From Lysobacter sp. Root916 (lineage in GTDB: Bacteria > Pseudomonadota > Gammaproteobacteria > Xanthomonadales > Xanthomonadaceae): DNA of 58,516 nucleotides. The stretch spans positions 1,098-59,613 of the forward strand of contig NZ_LMJF01000001.1 in assembly GCF_001429785.1 (NCBI RefSeq), given 5' to 3'. The position numbers were made by a program, and so were the translations under genes. Position 1 is the first letter of the stretch; each line of letters opens with the position of its first letter. Under the pieces are notes generated by a model. It saw only the letters and a program-made list of their open reading frames with translations, did no database searches and was not told the origin of the DNA. Shown here one piece after another: positions 8,896 to 17,853 of this stretch.

Positions 8896-9438
8896 ATGGC
8901 TGAAGAACAGCGTGCACCGCGGGGTCGTGATCGCGACCGTAACCGCGAAGAGATCGACGACGGCATGATCGAGAAGCTGATCGCGGTCAACCGCGTCAGC
9001 AAGACCGTCAAGGGCGGTCGCCAGTTCACCTTCACCGCGCTGACGGTGGTGGGCGACGGCAACGGCAAGGTCGGCTTCGGCTACGGCAAGGCGCGCGAAG
9101 TGCCGGTCGCGATCCAGAAGTCGATGGAATACGCCCGCAAGGCGATGAACAACGTCGATCTGAACAACGGCACCTTGTGGCACGCCGTGAAGTCGGGCCA
9201 CGGCGCGGCGCATGTGTTCATGCAGCCGGCGTCGGAAGGTACCGGCGTGATCGCCGGCGGCGCGATGCGCGCTGTGCTGGAAGCGGTCGGCGTCAAGAAC
9301 GTGCTGGCCAAGGCCACCGGTTCGCGTAACCCGATCAACCTGGTTCGCGCCACGCTGAAGGGTCTGACCGGCATGCATTCGCCGGCCAAGATCGCGGCCA
9401 AGCGCGGCAAGAAGGTGGAGGATCTCAACCATGGCTAA
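8896..9438 (+). CDS. rpsE: 30S ribosomal protein S5
   Basis: ATG 8896 gives a 180-residue protein beginning [16 protein letters not shown]; the charged N-terminal extension is typical of xanthomonads and makes it longer than the 167-residue E. coli protein. The core has the signature [21 protein letters not shown] and the fidelity-related loop. S5 works in mRNA unwinding and decoding accuracy. The Shine-Dalgarno is weak. Its stop overlaps the rpmD start by 8 bp. Confidence 0.96.
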   Translation: MAEEQRAPRGRDRDRNREEIDDGMIEKLIAVNRVSKTVKGGRQFTFTALTVVGDGNGKVGFGYGKAREVPVAIQKSMEYARKAMNNVDLNNGTLWHAVKSGHGAAHVFMQPASEGTGVIAGGAMRAVLEAVGVKNVLAKATGSRNPINLVRATLKGLTGMHSPAKIAAKRGKKVEDLNHG

Positions 9439-9637
9439 GGCTGCTAACAAGCCGGTCGAAGGCGGCACCGTCACGGTGCGCCTCGTCAAGGGTCTGCGTG
9501 GCTGCCAGTCGCGTCACCGTTTGTCGGTGAAGGCGCTGGGCCTGAACAAGCTCAACGACGTGCGGACGCTGAAGGACAGCCCGCAGGTTCGTGGCCTGAT
9601 CAACACGGTCCATTACCTGGTTCAGGTCGAGGGCTAA
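9431..9637 (+). CDS. rpmD: 50S ribosomal protein L30
   Basis: The 68-residue product is a little longer than usual (about 60) because of an N-terminal [12 protein letters not shown] segment. The core ([24 protein letters not shown], then [21 protein letters not shown]) is L30. The start overlaps the rpsE stop by 8 bp, so translation is likely coupled. rplO follows after 10 bp. Confidence 0.96.
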   Translation: MAKAANKPVEGGTVTVRLVKGLRGCQSRHRLSVKALGLNKLNDVRTLKDSPQVRGLINTVHYLVQVEG

Positions 9638-9647
9638 GGAGAACATC

Positions 9648-10085
9648 ATGCGTCTCAATACACTCAAGCCGGCTGACGGCGCCCGCGAAGACCGCAAGCG
9701 CGTCGGTCGCGGTATCGGTTCCGGCCTCGGCAAGACCGCCGGCCGCGGCCACAAGGGTTCGTTCGCTCGTTCGGGCAAGGGCAAGATCAAGGCCGGCTTC
9801 GAAGGCGGTCAGACCCCGATGCAGCGTCGCCTGCCGAAGATCGGCTTCCGCTCCAAGACCAAGAAGGACACCGCCGAAGTGCTGTCCTACCAGTTGGACA
9901 AGCTGGAAGCCGGCGAGATCGATTTCGCCAAGCTGCTGGCGGCCAAGCTGGTTCCGACCACGGCCAAGCAGGCGAAGATCGTGAAGAAGGGCGAGCTGAA
10001 CAAGGCGTTCGTGCTCAAGGGCGTGCTGGCCACGGCCGGTGCTAAGGCCGCTATCGAAGCGGCCGGCGGCAAGGTCGAGGAGTAA
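9648..10085 (+). CDS. rplO: 50S ribosomal protein L15
   Basis: The 145-residue product (E. coli 144) opens [22 protein letters not shown] and has the glycine-rich [16 protein letters not shown] segment that threads into 23S rRNA. L15 is a late assembly protein. It follows rpmD and precedes secY by 7 bp, the standard end of the spc operon. Confidence 0.98.
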   Translation: MRLNTLKPADGAREDRKRVGRGIGSGLGKTAGRGHKGSFARSGKGKIKAGFEGGQTPMQRRLPKIGFRSKTKKDTAEVLSYQLDKLEAGEIDFAKLLAAKLVPTTAKQAKIVKKGELNKAFVLKGVLATAGAKAAIEAAGGKVEE

Positions 10086-10092
10086 GCGATAC

Positions 10093-11454
10093 ATGGCGCG
10101 GAGCAGCAACGCGATGGCCGGTCTCGGCGGCGGTCTCGGTAAGTTCACCGAGCTCCGCCAACGTCTGCTGTTCGTAGTCGGCGCATTGATCGTCTACCGC
10201 ATCGGTTGCTACATCCCGGTGCCGGGCGTCAATCCCGAGGCGATGCTCAAGCTCATGGAATCGCAGAAGGGCACGATCGTGGACATGTTCAACATGTTCT
10301 CGGGCGGCGCCCTTCACCGTTTCAGCCTGTTCGCGCTGAACGTGATGCCGTACATCTCGGCGTCGATCATCGTGCAGCTGCTGGTGCAGATCGTGCCCAG
10401 CCTGAAGGCCATCCAGAAGGAAGGCGAGTCGGGCCGGCGCAAGATCAACCAGTGGTCGCGCATGGGTGCGATCCCCCTGGCCGTGTTCCAGGCCTGGGGT
10501 ATCGCGACGGCCTTGCAGGCCGGCGGCGCGAGCCAGGGCATCCCGGTGGTCTACAACCCGGGTCCGGGCTTCATCCTGACCGCGGTGATCGCGTTGACCG
10601 CGGGCACCATGTTCCTGATGTGGATCGGCGAGCAGGTGACCGAGCGCGGCATCGGCAACGGCGTGTCGTTGATCATCTTCGCCGGCATCGTCGCGGGCCT
10701 GCCCGCAGCGGTGATCACGATGTTCACCCAGATCAACGACGGCACCATGAACCCCATGACCGCGATCGCGGTGGTGGCCATCGTGGTGGTGTTCACCTAC
10801 CTGGTGGTGTTCGTCGAGCGTGGCCAGCGGCGGATCACGGTCAATTACGCCCGTCGTCAGGGCGGCCGTAACGCCTACATGAACCAGTCGTCGTTCCTGC
10901 CGTTGAAGCTCAACATGTCCGGCGTGATCCCGGCCATCTTCGCCTCGAGCATCGTGATGTTCCCGGCGACGGCGGCCACCTGGTTCAGCCAGAGCAGCTC
11001 GGCCACCTGGCTGCAGCGGGTCAGCCAGTGGCTGAACCCGGGCGAGCCGCTGCATATGATCCTGTATGCGGCCCTGATCATCGGTTTCGCCTTCTTCTAT
11101 ACGGCGCTGGTGTTCAACTCGCAGGAAACGGCCGACAATCTGAAGAAGTCGGGCGCGCTGATTCCGGGCATCCGCCCGGGCAAGGCGACGGCCGACTATG
11201 TCGACGGCGTGCTGACCCGCCTCACGGCGGCCGGCGCGGCTTATCTGGTGATCGTCTGTCTCCTCCCGGAGATCATGCGCACCCAACTGGGCACCTCGTT
11301 CTACTTCGGCGGCACTTCGTTGCTGATCGTGGTGGTGGTGGTGATGGATTTCATCGCTCAAATCCAGGCTCATCTGATGTCCCATCAGTACGAGAGCCTG
11401 TTGAAGAAGGCGAACTTGAAGGGCGGCTCGCGCGGCGGTCTCGCGCGCGGGTGA
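10093..11454 (+). CDS. secY: Protein translocase subunit SecY
   Basis: The 453-residue polytopic membrane protein forms the SecYEG channel. About ten hydrophobic segments can be seen, with the signatures [16 protein letters not shown] after TM1, [27 protein letters not shown] in two overlapping parts (plug and TM2), and [20 protein letters not shown] near TM9. ATG 10093 starts [10 protein letters not shown] 7 bp after rplO. A 232-bp hairpin-rich spacer then separates it from rpsM. Confidence 0.96.
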   Translation: MARSSNAMAGLGGGLGKFTELRQRLLFVVGALIVYRIGCYIPVPGVNPEAMLKLMESQKGTIVDMFNMFSGGALHRFSLFALNVMPYISASIIVQLLVQIVPSLKAIQKEGESGRRKINQWSRMGAIPLAVFQAWGIATALQAGGASQGIPVVYNPGPGFILTAVIALTAGTMFLMWIGEQVTERGIGNGVSLIIFAGIVAGLPAAVITMFTQINDGTMNPMTAIAVVAIVVVFTYLVVFVERGQRRITVNYARRQGGRNAYMNQSSFLPLKLNMSGVIPAIFASSIVMFPATAATWFSQSSSATWLQRVSQWLNPGEPLHMILYAALIIGFAFFYTALVFNSQETADNLKKSGALIPGIRPGKATADYVDGVLTRLTAAGAAYLVIVCLLPEIMRTQLGTSFYFGGTSLLIVVVVVMDFIAQIQAHLMSHQYESLLKKANLKGGSRGGLARG

Positions 11455-11466
11455 GCCAGGGCCATT

Positions 11467-11591
11467 CCGCGCGCCAGAGTAGCGCGCGGGGCGAGCAGGG
11501 CGGGATCGCCCTGTTCAGCCAGTCCTGGTTCGTCGCCGGAGCATGGGCACACTCCCCATGCCGTGGTTCCGTGGCACCCCTGGGTGCCGCG
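11467..11591 (+). other. Four hairpins in the secY-rpsM spacer
   Basis: Perfect stems are seen at 11467-11474 / 11482-11489 (CCGCGCGC / GCGCGCGG), 11496-11502 / 11507-11513 (CAGGGCG / CGCCCTG), 11541-11547 / 11555-11561 (GCATGGG / CCCATGC) and 11573-11579 / 11582-11588 (GGCACCC / GGGTGCC). No T-rich tail marks any as a classical terminator. They separate the spc and alpha operons. Confidence 0.6.
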
Positions 11592-11595
11592 GGGC

Positions 11596-11624
11596 TTCCT
11601 ATTAACCCGAGACCTTGTTAAAAT
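11596..11624 (+). promoter_or_regulatory. Candidate promoter of the alpha operon
   Basis: TAAAAT (11619-11624) is a good -10 box, with a weak -35 (TTCCTA, 11596-11601) 17 bp upstream. It lies in the only A+T-rich patch of the spacer, about 60 bp before rpsM. Confidence 0.4.
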
Positions 11625-11686
11625 TTCCAGTTCACTCCGCCGGGATTAATCCGTCTCGGCCGCCAAACTCAGTTGGAGATCGCGTT

Positions 11687-12043
11687 ATGGCGCGTATTGC
11701 GGGCGTCAATTTGCCTGCCCAGAAGCATGTCTGGGTCGGTTTGCAAAGCATTTTCGGCATCGGCCGTACCCGTTCGAAGAAGGTCTGCGATGCCGCAGGC
11801 GTGAATTCTTCGACCAAGATCCGTGACCTGTCCGAGCCGGAAGTCGAGCGCCTGCGCGCCGAAGTCGGTAAGTACGTGGTCGAAGGCGACCTGCGTCGCG
11901 AGGTCGGTATCGCTATCAAGCGTCTGATGGACCTGGGCTGCTACCGCGGCCTGCGTCACCGCCGCGGCTTGCCGCTGCGCGGTCAGCGCACGCGTACCAA
12001 TGCACGTACCCGTAAGGGTCCGCGCAAGGCCATCAGGAAGTAA
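11687..12043 (+). CDS. rpsM: 30S ribosomal protein S13
   Basis: ATG 11687 follows TTGGAGATCGCG and gives 118 residues (same as E. coli) starting [14 protein letters not shown]. The C-terminal [22 protein letters not shown] tail that contacts P-site tRNA is present. S13 partners S19 in the 30S head. It is the first gene of the alpha operon (rpsM-rpsK-rpsD-rpoA-rplQ). Confidence 0.98.
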   Translation: MARIAGVNLPAQKHVWVGLQSIFGIGRTRSKKVCDAAGVNSSTKIRDLSEPEVERLRAEVGKYVVEGDLRREVGIAIKRLMDLGCYRGLRHRRGLPLRGQRTRTNARTRKGPRKAIRK

Positions 12044-12053
12044 GGGGTAGACC

Positions 12054-12446
12054 ATGGCTAAGCCGGCAGCTGCAAAAACCAAGAAGAAGATCAAGCGCGT
12101 CGTCACCGACGGCATCGCCCACGTCCACGCTTCTTTCAACAACACGATCATCACGATCACCGACCGCCAGGGCAACGCGCTCTCGTGGGCGACTTCGGGC
12201 GGCGCGGGTTTCCGCGGCTCGCGTAAGTCGACCCCGTTCGCCGCTCAGGTCGCCGCCGAAAAGGCAGGCCGTGCTGCGCTCGACTACGGCGTGAAGTCGC
12301 TGGAAGTGCGCATCAAGGGTCCGGGTCCGGGCCGTGAGTCCGCCGTTCGTTCTTTGAACAACGTCGGTTACAAGATCATGAACATCATCGACGTGACGCC
12401 TATCCCGCACAACGGGTGCCGTCCGCCGAAGAAGCGTCGCGTCTGA
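12054..12446 (+). CDS. rpsK: 30S ribosomal protein S11
   Basis: The 130-residue product has a lysine/alanine-rich N terminus and the conserved body ([52 protein letters not shown]). S11 lies at the platform near the mRNA exit. Standard position, 10 bp after rpsM. Confidence 0.98.
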   Translation: MAKPAAAKTKKKIKRVVTDGIAHVHASFNNTIITITDRQGNALSWATSGGAGFRGSRKSTPFAAQVAAEKAGRAALDYGVKSLEVRIKGPGPGRESAVRSLNNVGYKIMNIIDVTPIPHNGCRPPKKRRV

Positions 12447-12460
12447 GGAGCTGAAGAAAA

Positions 12461-13090
12461 ATGGCTCGTTATATCGGTCCCACCTGTAAGCTCGCTCGTC
12501 GCGAAGGCGCCGACCTCGGCTTGAAGTCGTCCGCTCGTGCACTCGATTCGAAGTGCAAGCTCGAGCAGAAGCCCGGCCAACACGGCCCCACCGCCCGCAA
12601 GGGCAAGCTGTCCGACTACGCCACCCAGCTTCGCGAGAAGCAGAAGGTCAAGCGTATTTACGGTCTGCTGGAACGTCAGTTCCGCAACTACTACAAGAAG
12701 GCTTCGACCAAGAAGGGCAACACCGGCGAAAACCTGCTGCAGCTCCTGGAGACGCGTCTCGACAACGTGATCTACCGCATGGGCTTCGCGGTCACCCGTC
12801 CGGCCGCTCGTCAGTTGGTCTCGCACCGCGGCGTTACGGTTAACGGCAAGTCCGTCAATCTGCCGTCCTACCAGGTCAAGGCCGGCGACGCGATCGCGTT
12901 GTCCGAGCGGGCCCAGAAGCAGCTGCGCGTGCAGGAATCCCTGACCGTGGCCTCGCAGATGGACCTCTCGCCGTCCTGGGTCGAGGTCGACAGCAAGAAG
13001 TTCAGCGGTGTGTTCAAGGCTGTGCCGGATCGTGCCGATCTGCCGGCCGATATCAACGAAGCGCTGATCGTCGAGCTGTACTCGAAGTAA
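12461..13090 (+). CDS. rpsD: 30S ribosomal protein S4
   Basis: The 209-residue product (E. coli 206) has the N-terminal S4 region ([16 protein letters not shown]) and the S4 RNA-binding domain with the [21 protein letters not shown] signature at about residues 115-135. Only C9 and C31 occur in the N-terminal part, so it is not the four-cysteine zinc form. S4 nucleates 30S assembly and in E. coli represses the alpha operon through a leader pseudoknot. Confidence 0.97.
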   Translation: MARYIGPTCKLARREGADLGLKSSARALDSKCKLEQKPGQHGPTARKGKLSDYATQLREKQKVKRIYGLLERQFRNYYKKASTKKGNTGENLLQLLETRLDNVIYRMGFAVTRPAARQLVSHRGVTVNGKSVNLPSYQVKAGDAIALSERAQKQLRVQESLTVASQMDLSPSWVEVDSKKFSGVFKAVPDRADLPADINEALIVELYSK

Positions 13091-13140
13091 TTATCTTTTG
13101 AAGCCCCGGTTCGCCGGGGCCTCGCAGGAGACACCGAAAC

Positions 13141-14139
13141 ATGACGGTTACCGCCAACCAGGTACTGCGTCCGCGCGGTCCCCAGATCGAACGCCTTGCC
13201 GGCAATCGCGCCAAGGTCGTGATCGAGCCGCTGGAACGCGGCTACGGCCACACCCTCGGCAATGCGCTGCGCCGTGTGCTGCTGTCTTCGATCCCGGGTT
13301 TCGCCATCACCGAAGTCGAAATCGATGGCGTGCTCCACGAGTACACCACCGTTGAAGGTCTCGAAGAGGACGTGCTTGAAGTCCTGTTGAACCTCAAGGA
13401 CGTCGCCATCCGCATGCACACCGGCGACGCTTCCACGCTGTCGCTGGCCAAGCAGGGTCCTGGCATCGTCACCGCCGGCGACATCAAGACCGACCACAAC
13501 GTCGAAATCTTGAACACCGAGCACGTGATCTGCCACCTGACCAAGGACACGGCGATCAACATGCGTCTGAAGATCGAGCGTGGCTTCGGCTATCAGCCGG
13601 CCGCCGCGCGCCGTCGTCCGGACGAAGAAACCCGCACCATCGGCCGCCTGATGCTGGATGCCAGCTTCTCGCCGGTCCGTCGCGTCGCCTATGCCGTCGA
13701 AGCCGCGCGCGTCGAACAGCGTACCGACCTCGACAAGCTGGTGCTGGACATCGAAACCAACGGCACGATCGACGCCGAGGAAGCCGTGCGCACCGCCGCC
13801 GACATCCTCACCGATCAGCTGTCGGTGTTCGGCGATTTCACCCACCGCGACCGCGGTGCGGCGAAGCCGGCCACCAGCGGCATCGATCCGATCCTGCTGC
13901 GTCCGATCGACGACCTCGAGCTCACCGTTCGTTCGGCCAACTGCCTCAAGGCCGAGAGCATCTACTACGTCGGCGATCTGATCCAGAAGACCGAAGTCGA
14001 GCTGCTCAAGACCCCGAACCTGGGCAAGAAGTCGCTCACCGAGATCAAGGAAGTGCTGGCTCAGCGCGGCCTGTCCCTCGGCATGAAGCTGGAAAACTGG
14101 CCGCCGGCCGGGATCGCCCAGCACGGCATGATGGGCTGA
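13141..14139 (+). CDS. rpoA: DNA-directed RNA polymerase subunit alpha
   Basis: The 332-residue product has the N-terminal dimerisation domain ([22 protein letters not shown] near residues 28-49) and the C-terminal domain from about residue 250 ([24 protein letters not shown]). In that domain the conserved RSANCLKAE region binds UP elements and activators. The start follows AGGAGACACCGAAAC. A 290-bp spacer with four hairpins separates it from rplQ, whereas the two genes are close in many bacteria. Confidence 0.98.
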   Translation: MTVTANQVLRPRGPQIERLAGNRAKVVIEPLERGYGHTLGNALRRVLLSSIPGFAITEVEIDGVLHEYTTVEGLEEDVLEVLLNLKDVAIRMHTGDASTLSLAKQGPGIVTAGDIKTDHNVEILNTEHVICHLTKDTAINMRLKIERGFGYQPAAARRRPDEETRTIGRLMLDASFSPVRRVAYAVEAARVEQRTDLDKLVLDIETNGTIDAEEAVRTAADILTDQLSVFGDFTHRDRGAAKPATSGIDPILLRPIDDLELTVRSANCLKAESIYYVGDLIQKTEVELLKTPNLGKKSLTEIKEVLAQRGLSLGMKLENWPPAGIAQHGMMG

Positions 14140-14322
14140 GCCCCAGCCTCGCTCGCGCGGCACTGCCGCGCGGCTGGGGCGAACGCCCGACGCGCTGCGT
14201 CGGGCAGGGGAGCGACAAGGGTCCACGCCGAAGCTAGCCGAAGCGTGGACGCTTGATCCATCGGCAGTATCGCAACACCGCAACACGCAACACAGACGTC
14301 GACGGGCCGCAGGCCCGCGACG
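14140..14322 (+). other. Four tandem hairpins in the rpoA-rplQ spacer
   Basis: Stems seen: GCCCCAGCC (14140-14148) with GGCTGGGGC (14172-14180), enclosing a second GC stem; GCCCGACG (14185-14192) with CGTCGGGC (14198-14205); GTCCACGC (14221-14228) with GCGTGGAC (14243-14250); and CGTCG-A-CGGGCC (14297-14308) with GGCCCG-CGACG (14312-14322). No T tract follows the first stem, so rpoA-rplQ read-through is expected. The remaining spacer to 14429 shows no gene. Confidence 0.65.
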
Positions 14323-14429
14323 ATGCCCGATCAGGACGAACGGGCTCGGACCATCCGCAGTCCATGCAACAACGCCATGAAGGCGACAGCGAACCTCAAT
14401 AGCGACACCATTCATCAGGAATCACGACC

Positions 14430-14801
14430 ATGCGCCACCAGAAATCCGGACGTAAGTTCAGCCGCACCAGTGCCCATCGCGATGCGATGTTCACCAACAT
14501 GGCTGCGTCCCTCATCAAGCACGGCCTCATCCGCACCACCCTGCCCAAGGCCAAGGAACTGCGCCGCGTCGCAGAGCCGCTGATCACCTTGGCCAAGGTC
14601 GACGGCGTCGCCAACCGCCGCCTTGCCTTCTCGCGCCTGCGCGACAAGGAAGCCGTGGGCACGCTGTTCACGACCCTGGGTCCGCGCTATCAGGCGCGTC
14701 CGGGCGGTTATCTGCGCATCCTCAAGTGCGGTTTCCGCGCTGGCGACAATGCGCCGATGGCCTACGTCGAGCTGGTCGACCGTCCCGAAGCCACCGAGTA
14801 A
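14430..14801 (+). CDS. rplQ: 50S ribosomal protein L17
   Basis: The 123-residue product begins [20 protein letters not shown] and ends with the [17 protein letters not shown] signature of L17, which sits near the tunnel exit. ATG 14430 follows CAGGAATCACGACC. It is the last gene of the alpha operon; a strong terminator follows. Confidence 0.98.
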   Translation: MRHQKSGRKFSRTSAHRDAMFTNMAASLIKHGLIRTTLPKAKELRRVAEPLITLAKVDGVANRRLAFSRLRDKEAVGTLFTTLGPRYQARPGGYLRILKCGFRAGDNAPMAYVELVDRPEATE

Positions 14802-14867
14802 ACGACGGCGCGGAGATCGATCCGCAGCGATACCTCGCAACGTCGCGCCAGCGGCGATGCGAGCGAG

Positions 14868-14893
14868 AGCCCCGGCCCAGGCCGGGGCTTTTG
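14868..14893 (+). terminator. Intrinsic terminator of the alpha operon
   Basis: A perfect 10-bp stem (AGCCCCGGCC / GGCCGGGGCT) with a 2-nt nominal loop is followed by TTT. It lies 67 nt after the rplQ stop and closes the whole ribosomal block. Confidence 0.85.
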
Positions 14894-15036
14894 CGTTCTG
14901 GCGACGGTTACGACAGCAACGGTTTCGCGGGCAACGAAAGGCAACTTTTGCCGCCTGTCGGAGTCTTCTGACGACATAACCGAACCGGCGCCGCTGCCCG
15001 CTAGGCACGGCGCTGCCCACGACGTAAGGTGACCAC

Positions 15037-15552
15037 ATGACCGCCAGTCCATTTTCCGCCTCGTTCCGCGTCCAATACCTGCTCGGCTTCCTGGCCTGCG
15101 CGGGCCTGCTGGGCTACGCCTTCTACCTGCAATTGCACGACGGCCTGGAGCCGTGCCCGCTGTGCATCTTCCAGCGCGTGGCCTTCTTCGCGCTCGGCTT
15201 GGTGTTCCTGATCGGCGCGATCCACGGCCCCAAGGGCGCGCGCGGCCGCAAGACCTACGGCGTGTTCGCGCTGCTGGCCGCGCTGGGCGGCATCCTGGTG
15301 GCCGGCAATCACGTCCGCCTGCAGCACCTGCCGCCGGACCAGGTTCCGGCGTGCGGCCCGGGCCTGGACTACATGCTCGAGGCCATGCCGATCGCCGGCG
15401 TGATCCGCAAGGTCATGACCGGTTCCGGCGAATGCGCCGCGGTCGACTGGACCTTCCTGGGCCTGGCCATGCCGGCCTGGAGCCTGATCTGCTTCCTGGT
15501 GTTGGCCGCCTGGGCCGCCTACGCCGCGTTCCGCAAGCGCGTTACCGTTTGA
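15037..15552 (+). CDS. dsbB: Disulfide bond formation protein B
   Basis: The 171-residue inner-membrane protein reoxidises periplasmic DsbA and passes electrons to quinone. Four hydrophobic segments are visible. The two redox pairs are C40/C43 in the CPLC motif of the first periplasmic loop and C106/C133 in the second loop. The spacing and length fit DsbB. It has no evident operon partner: DAHP synthase starts 61 bp downstream with unrelated function. Confidence 0.93.
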   Translation: MTASPFSASFRVQYLLGFLACAGLLGYAFYLQLHDGLEPCPLCIFQRVAFFALGLVFLIGAIHGPKGARGRKTYGVFALLAALGGILVAGNHVRLQHLPPDQVPACGPGLDYMLEAMPIAGVIRKVMTGSGECAAVDWTFLGLAMPAWSLICFLVLAAWAAYAAFRKRVTV

Positions 15553-15613
15553 TCGCCGACGCGTCCTGCGCGCGTCCTTCGCAATTCGTACCGCAACCAC
15601 TGGATCCAAGGAA

Positions 15614-17002
15614 ATGAGCGCCACCGACCGCAACCTCCGAGCCGTCAATCTGCCAGCCAACTGGACGCCCACGTCCTGGCGCGAGCGCACCGCGCTGCAG
15701 TTGCCGACCTATCCGGACGCGGCCGAACTCGCCGACGCCCTGCAGGAACTGCGCAACCTGCCGCCGCTGGTGACCTCGTGGGAGATCCTCGCGCTAAAGC
15801 AGCAGCTGGCCGAGGCCCAGGAGGGCAAGCGCTTCCTGCTGCAGGGCGGCGACTGCGCCGAGAGCTTCGATCAGTGCTCCTCGGACGTGATTTCCAACCG
15901 GCTCAAGGTGCTGCTGCAGATGAGCCTGGTGCTGGTGCACGGCATGCGCAAGCCGGTGGTGCGGGTCGGGCGTTTCGCCGGCCAGTACGCCAAGCCGCGT
16001 TCGGCCGACACCGAGACCATCGGCGACGTGACCCTGCCCAGCTACCGCGGCGACATGGTCAACGCGCCGGCCTTCACCGAGGCCGCGCGCCGCCCCGATC
16101 CGCGCCGCATGATCAAGGCGCATGCGCGCTCGGCGATGACGATGAACTTCGTGCGCGCCCTGATCGACGGCGGTTTCGCCGACCTGCATCACCCCGAGTA
16201 CTGGAACCTGAACTGGGTCGGGCATTCGCCGCTCGCCGACGAGTACCGGCGCATGGTCAATGCGATCGGCGATGCGGTGCGCTTCATGGAGACCCTGTCG
16301 GGCTCGGAAGTGCACAACCTCAACCGGGTCGACTTCTACACCTCGCACGAAGCCCTGCTGCTGCCCTACGAAGAGTCGCTGACCCGGCAGGTGCCGCGCC
16401 ACTGGGGCTACTTCAACCTCAGCACCCATTACCCCTGGATCGGCATGCGCACCGCCGCCGCCGACGGCGCCCATGCCGAATACTTCCGCGGCATCCGCAA
16501 TCCGATCGCGCTCAAGGTCGGTCCCTCGGTTACGTCGGATCAGTTGCTGCGCACGATCGACCTGCTCAACCCCGAGGACGAGCCGGGCCGCCTGAGCTTC
16601 ATCCATCGCATGGGCGCGGGCACGATCGCCGACAAGCTGCCGCCGCTGCTGGACGCCGTGCGCCGCGACGGCCGCCGCGTGCTGTGGGTCTGCGATCCGA
16701 TGCACGGCAACACCGAGAGTACCAGCAACGGCTACAAGACCCGCCGCTTCCGCAACATCCGCAGCGAGATCGAGCAGGCCTTCGAGCTGCATGCCGCGGC
16801 CGGCACCCGCCTGGGCGGCGTGCATCTGGAGCTGACCGGCGAGGACGTGACCGAATGCCTGGGCGGCGCACGCGAGCTGACCGAGAGCGATCTGGAACGC
16901 GCCTACCACTCCACCGTCGATCCGCGCCTGAACTACGAGCAGGCGCTGGAAGTGGCGATGCTGATCGTGCGCAAGCAGGCGCAGATCGCCGCGCCGGCCT
17001 GA
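15614..17002 (+). CDS. 3-deoxy-7-phosphoheptulonate (DAHP) synthase, class II
   Basis: The 462-residue product is the plant-type (class II) DAHP synthase, which joins phosphoenolpyruvate and erythrose 4-phosphate in the first step of aromatic amino acid synthesis. Signatures include LLQGGDCAESFDQ, with metal-ligand Cys81, then VGRFAGQYAKPRS, SHEALLLPYEES and WVCDPMHGNTEST. It is unrelated in sequence to the E. coli AroFGH enzymes. ATG 15614 follows CCAAGGAA. A strong terminator follows, so it is probably transcribed alone or with dsbB. Confidence 0.95.
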   Translation: MSATDRNLRAVNLPANWTPTSWRERTALQLPTYPDAAELADALQELRNLPPLVTSWEILALKQQLAEAQEGKRFLLQGGDCAESFDQCSSDVISNRLKVLLQMSLVLVHGMRKPVVRVGRFAGQYAKPRSADTETIGDVTLPSYRGDMVNAPAFTEAARRPDPRRMIKAHARSAMTMNFVRALIDGGFADLHHPEYWNLNWVGHSPLADEYRRMVNAIGDAVRFMETLSGSEVHNLNRVDFYTSHEALLLPYEESLTRQVPRHWGYFNLSTHYPWIGMRTAAADGAHAEYFRGIRNPIALKVGPSVTSDQLLRTIDLLNPEDEPGRLSFIHRMGAGTIADKLPPLLDAVRRDGRRVLWVCDPMHGNTESTSNGYKTRRFRNIRSEIEQAFELHAAAGTRLGGVHLELTGEDVTECLGGARELTESDLERAYHSTVDPRLNYEQALEVAMLIVRKQAQIAAPA

Positions 17003-17013
17003 GCCCGACGGCT

Positions 17014-17055
17014 AGACCAGAACCGGCTGCGATACGCCGCCGGTTCTGGTCTTAC
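17014..17055 (+). terminator. Intrinsic terminator after DAHP synthase
   Basis: A 14-bp perfect stem (17014-17027 with 17039-17052, AGACCAGAACCGGC arm) has an 11-nt loop and ends in TCTTACTT. The short T run is weak but the stem is long. Confidence 0.75.
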
Positions 17056-17087
17056 TTGGCCCGACGCTTGCCGACACGGGACCTCGA

Positions 17088-17543
17088 ATGACGCAGGAGC
17101 GCGCCAACCGCTGGCTGATCGCGGCCGGCCTCGGCAGCGCCTTGGCGGCGCTGCTGCACCTGGGCTGCATCGCGTTCGGCGCGCCCTGGTACCGGTTCTT
17201 CGGCGCCGGCGAGCGGATGGCGCAGCTGGCGATCGCGGGCAGTCCGTATCCGGCCGTGGTCACCCTGCTGATCGCGAGCATCCTCACGATCTGGGCCCTG
17301 TACGCGCTGTCCGGCGCGGGTGCGATCCGGCGTCTGCCCTTGTTGCGCAGTGCTTTGTGCGCGATCACCGCGGTCTATCTGTTGCGCGGCGTGATCGCGC
17401 TGCCGTTCGTCGCGCAAATGCCGGAGCGCAGCCCGGCGTTCTGGTACTGGAGTTCGGCGATCTGCTTCGTCCTGGGCGCGTTGCATCTGATCGGCCTGCG
17501 CCAGGCCTGGGCGCACCTGTCGGCCAGTCGCAGCGTGCGGTGA
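17088..17543 (+). CDS. Small polytopic membrane protein of unknown function
   Basis: The 151-residue product has four predicted membrane segments (about residues 9-30, 51-74, 84-105, 118-137) separated by short charged loops. No known catalytic motif is seen. The start at 17088 (ATGACGCAGGAG) lacks a strong Shine-Dalgarno but is the first ATG of the frame. It lies between a terminator and a repeat region, so it is probably a single-gene unit. The coding reading rests on the regular membrane topology. Confidence 0.75.
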   Translation: MTQERANRWLIAAGLGSALAALLHLGCIAFGAPWYRFFGAGERMAQLAIAGSPYPAVVTLLIASILTIWALYALSGAGAIRRLPLLRSALCAITAVYLLRGVIALPFVAQMPERSPAFWYWSSAICFVLGALHLIGLRQAWAHLSASRSVR

Positions 17544-17800
17544 ACCGTGTCGTTCGCGCAGCCGCCCGCTCGTAGCGAGATGGCGATGGTGCGGTTATCA
17601 CCGCACCCTACGAGTCCGAGAGGCCGTCTGTGGGATGTGGTGAGCGCAGCGAACCGCGTCGTTCGCGCAGCCGCCCGCTCGTAGTGAGATGGCGATGGTG
17701 CGGTTATCACCGCATCCTACGAATCCGAGAGGCCGGCCGTAGGATGTGGTGAGCGCAGCGAACCGCATCGTCGCGTAGCCACGCGCATTGGACGAGACGG
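17542..17800. repeat. Tandem 109-bp repeat with gtaggatG-ggtga palindromes
   Basis: Two full units (about 17542-17650 and 17651-17759) are around 90% identical, and a third begins at 17760 and breaks off after about 25 bp. Each unit contains GTGCGGTTATCACCGCA, a self-complementary core, and ends with GTGGTGAGCGCAGCGAACCGC. The first copy starts exactly at the end of the upstream gene. Related sequences occur at 33716-33797 and 40626-40690. The rest of the 310-bp gap up to 17853 shows no gene. Confidence 0.8.
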
Positions 17801-17853
17801 CGGTGGCGCGGTTACATCGCCGCAGCCAACGCCGCTGCGATTGTCGCCGCGCC

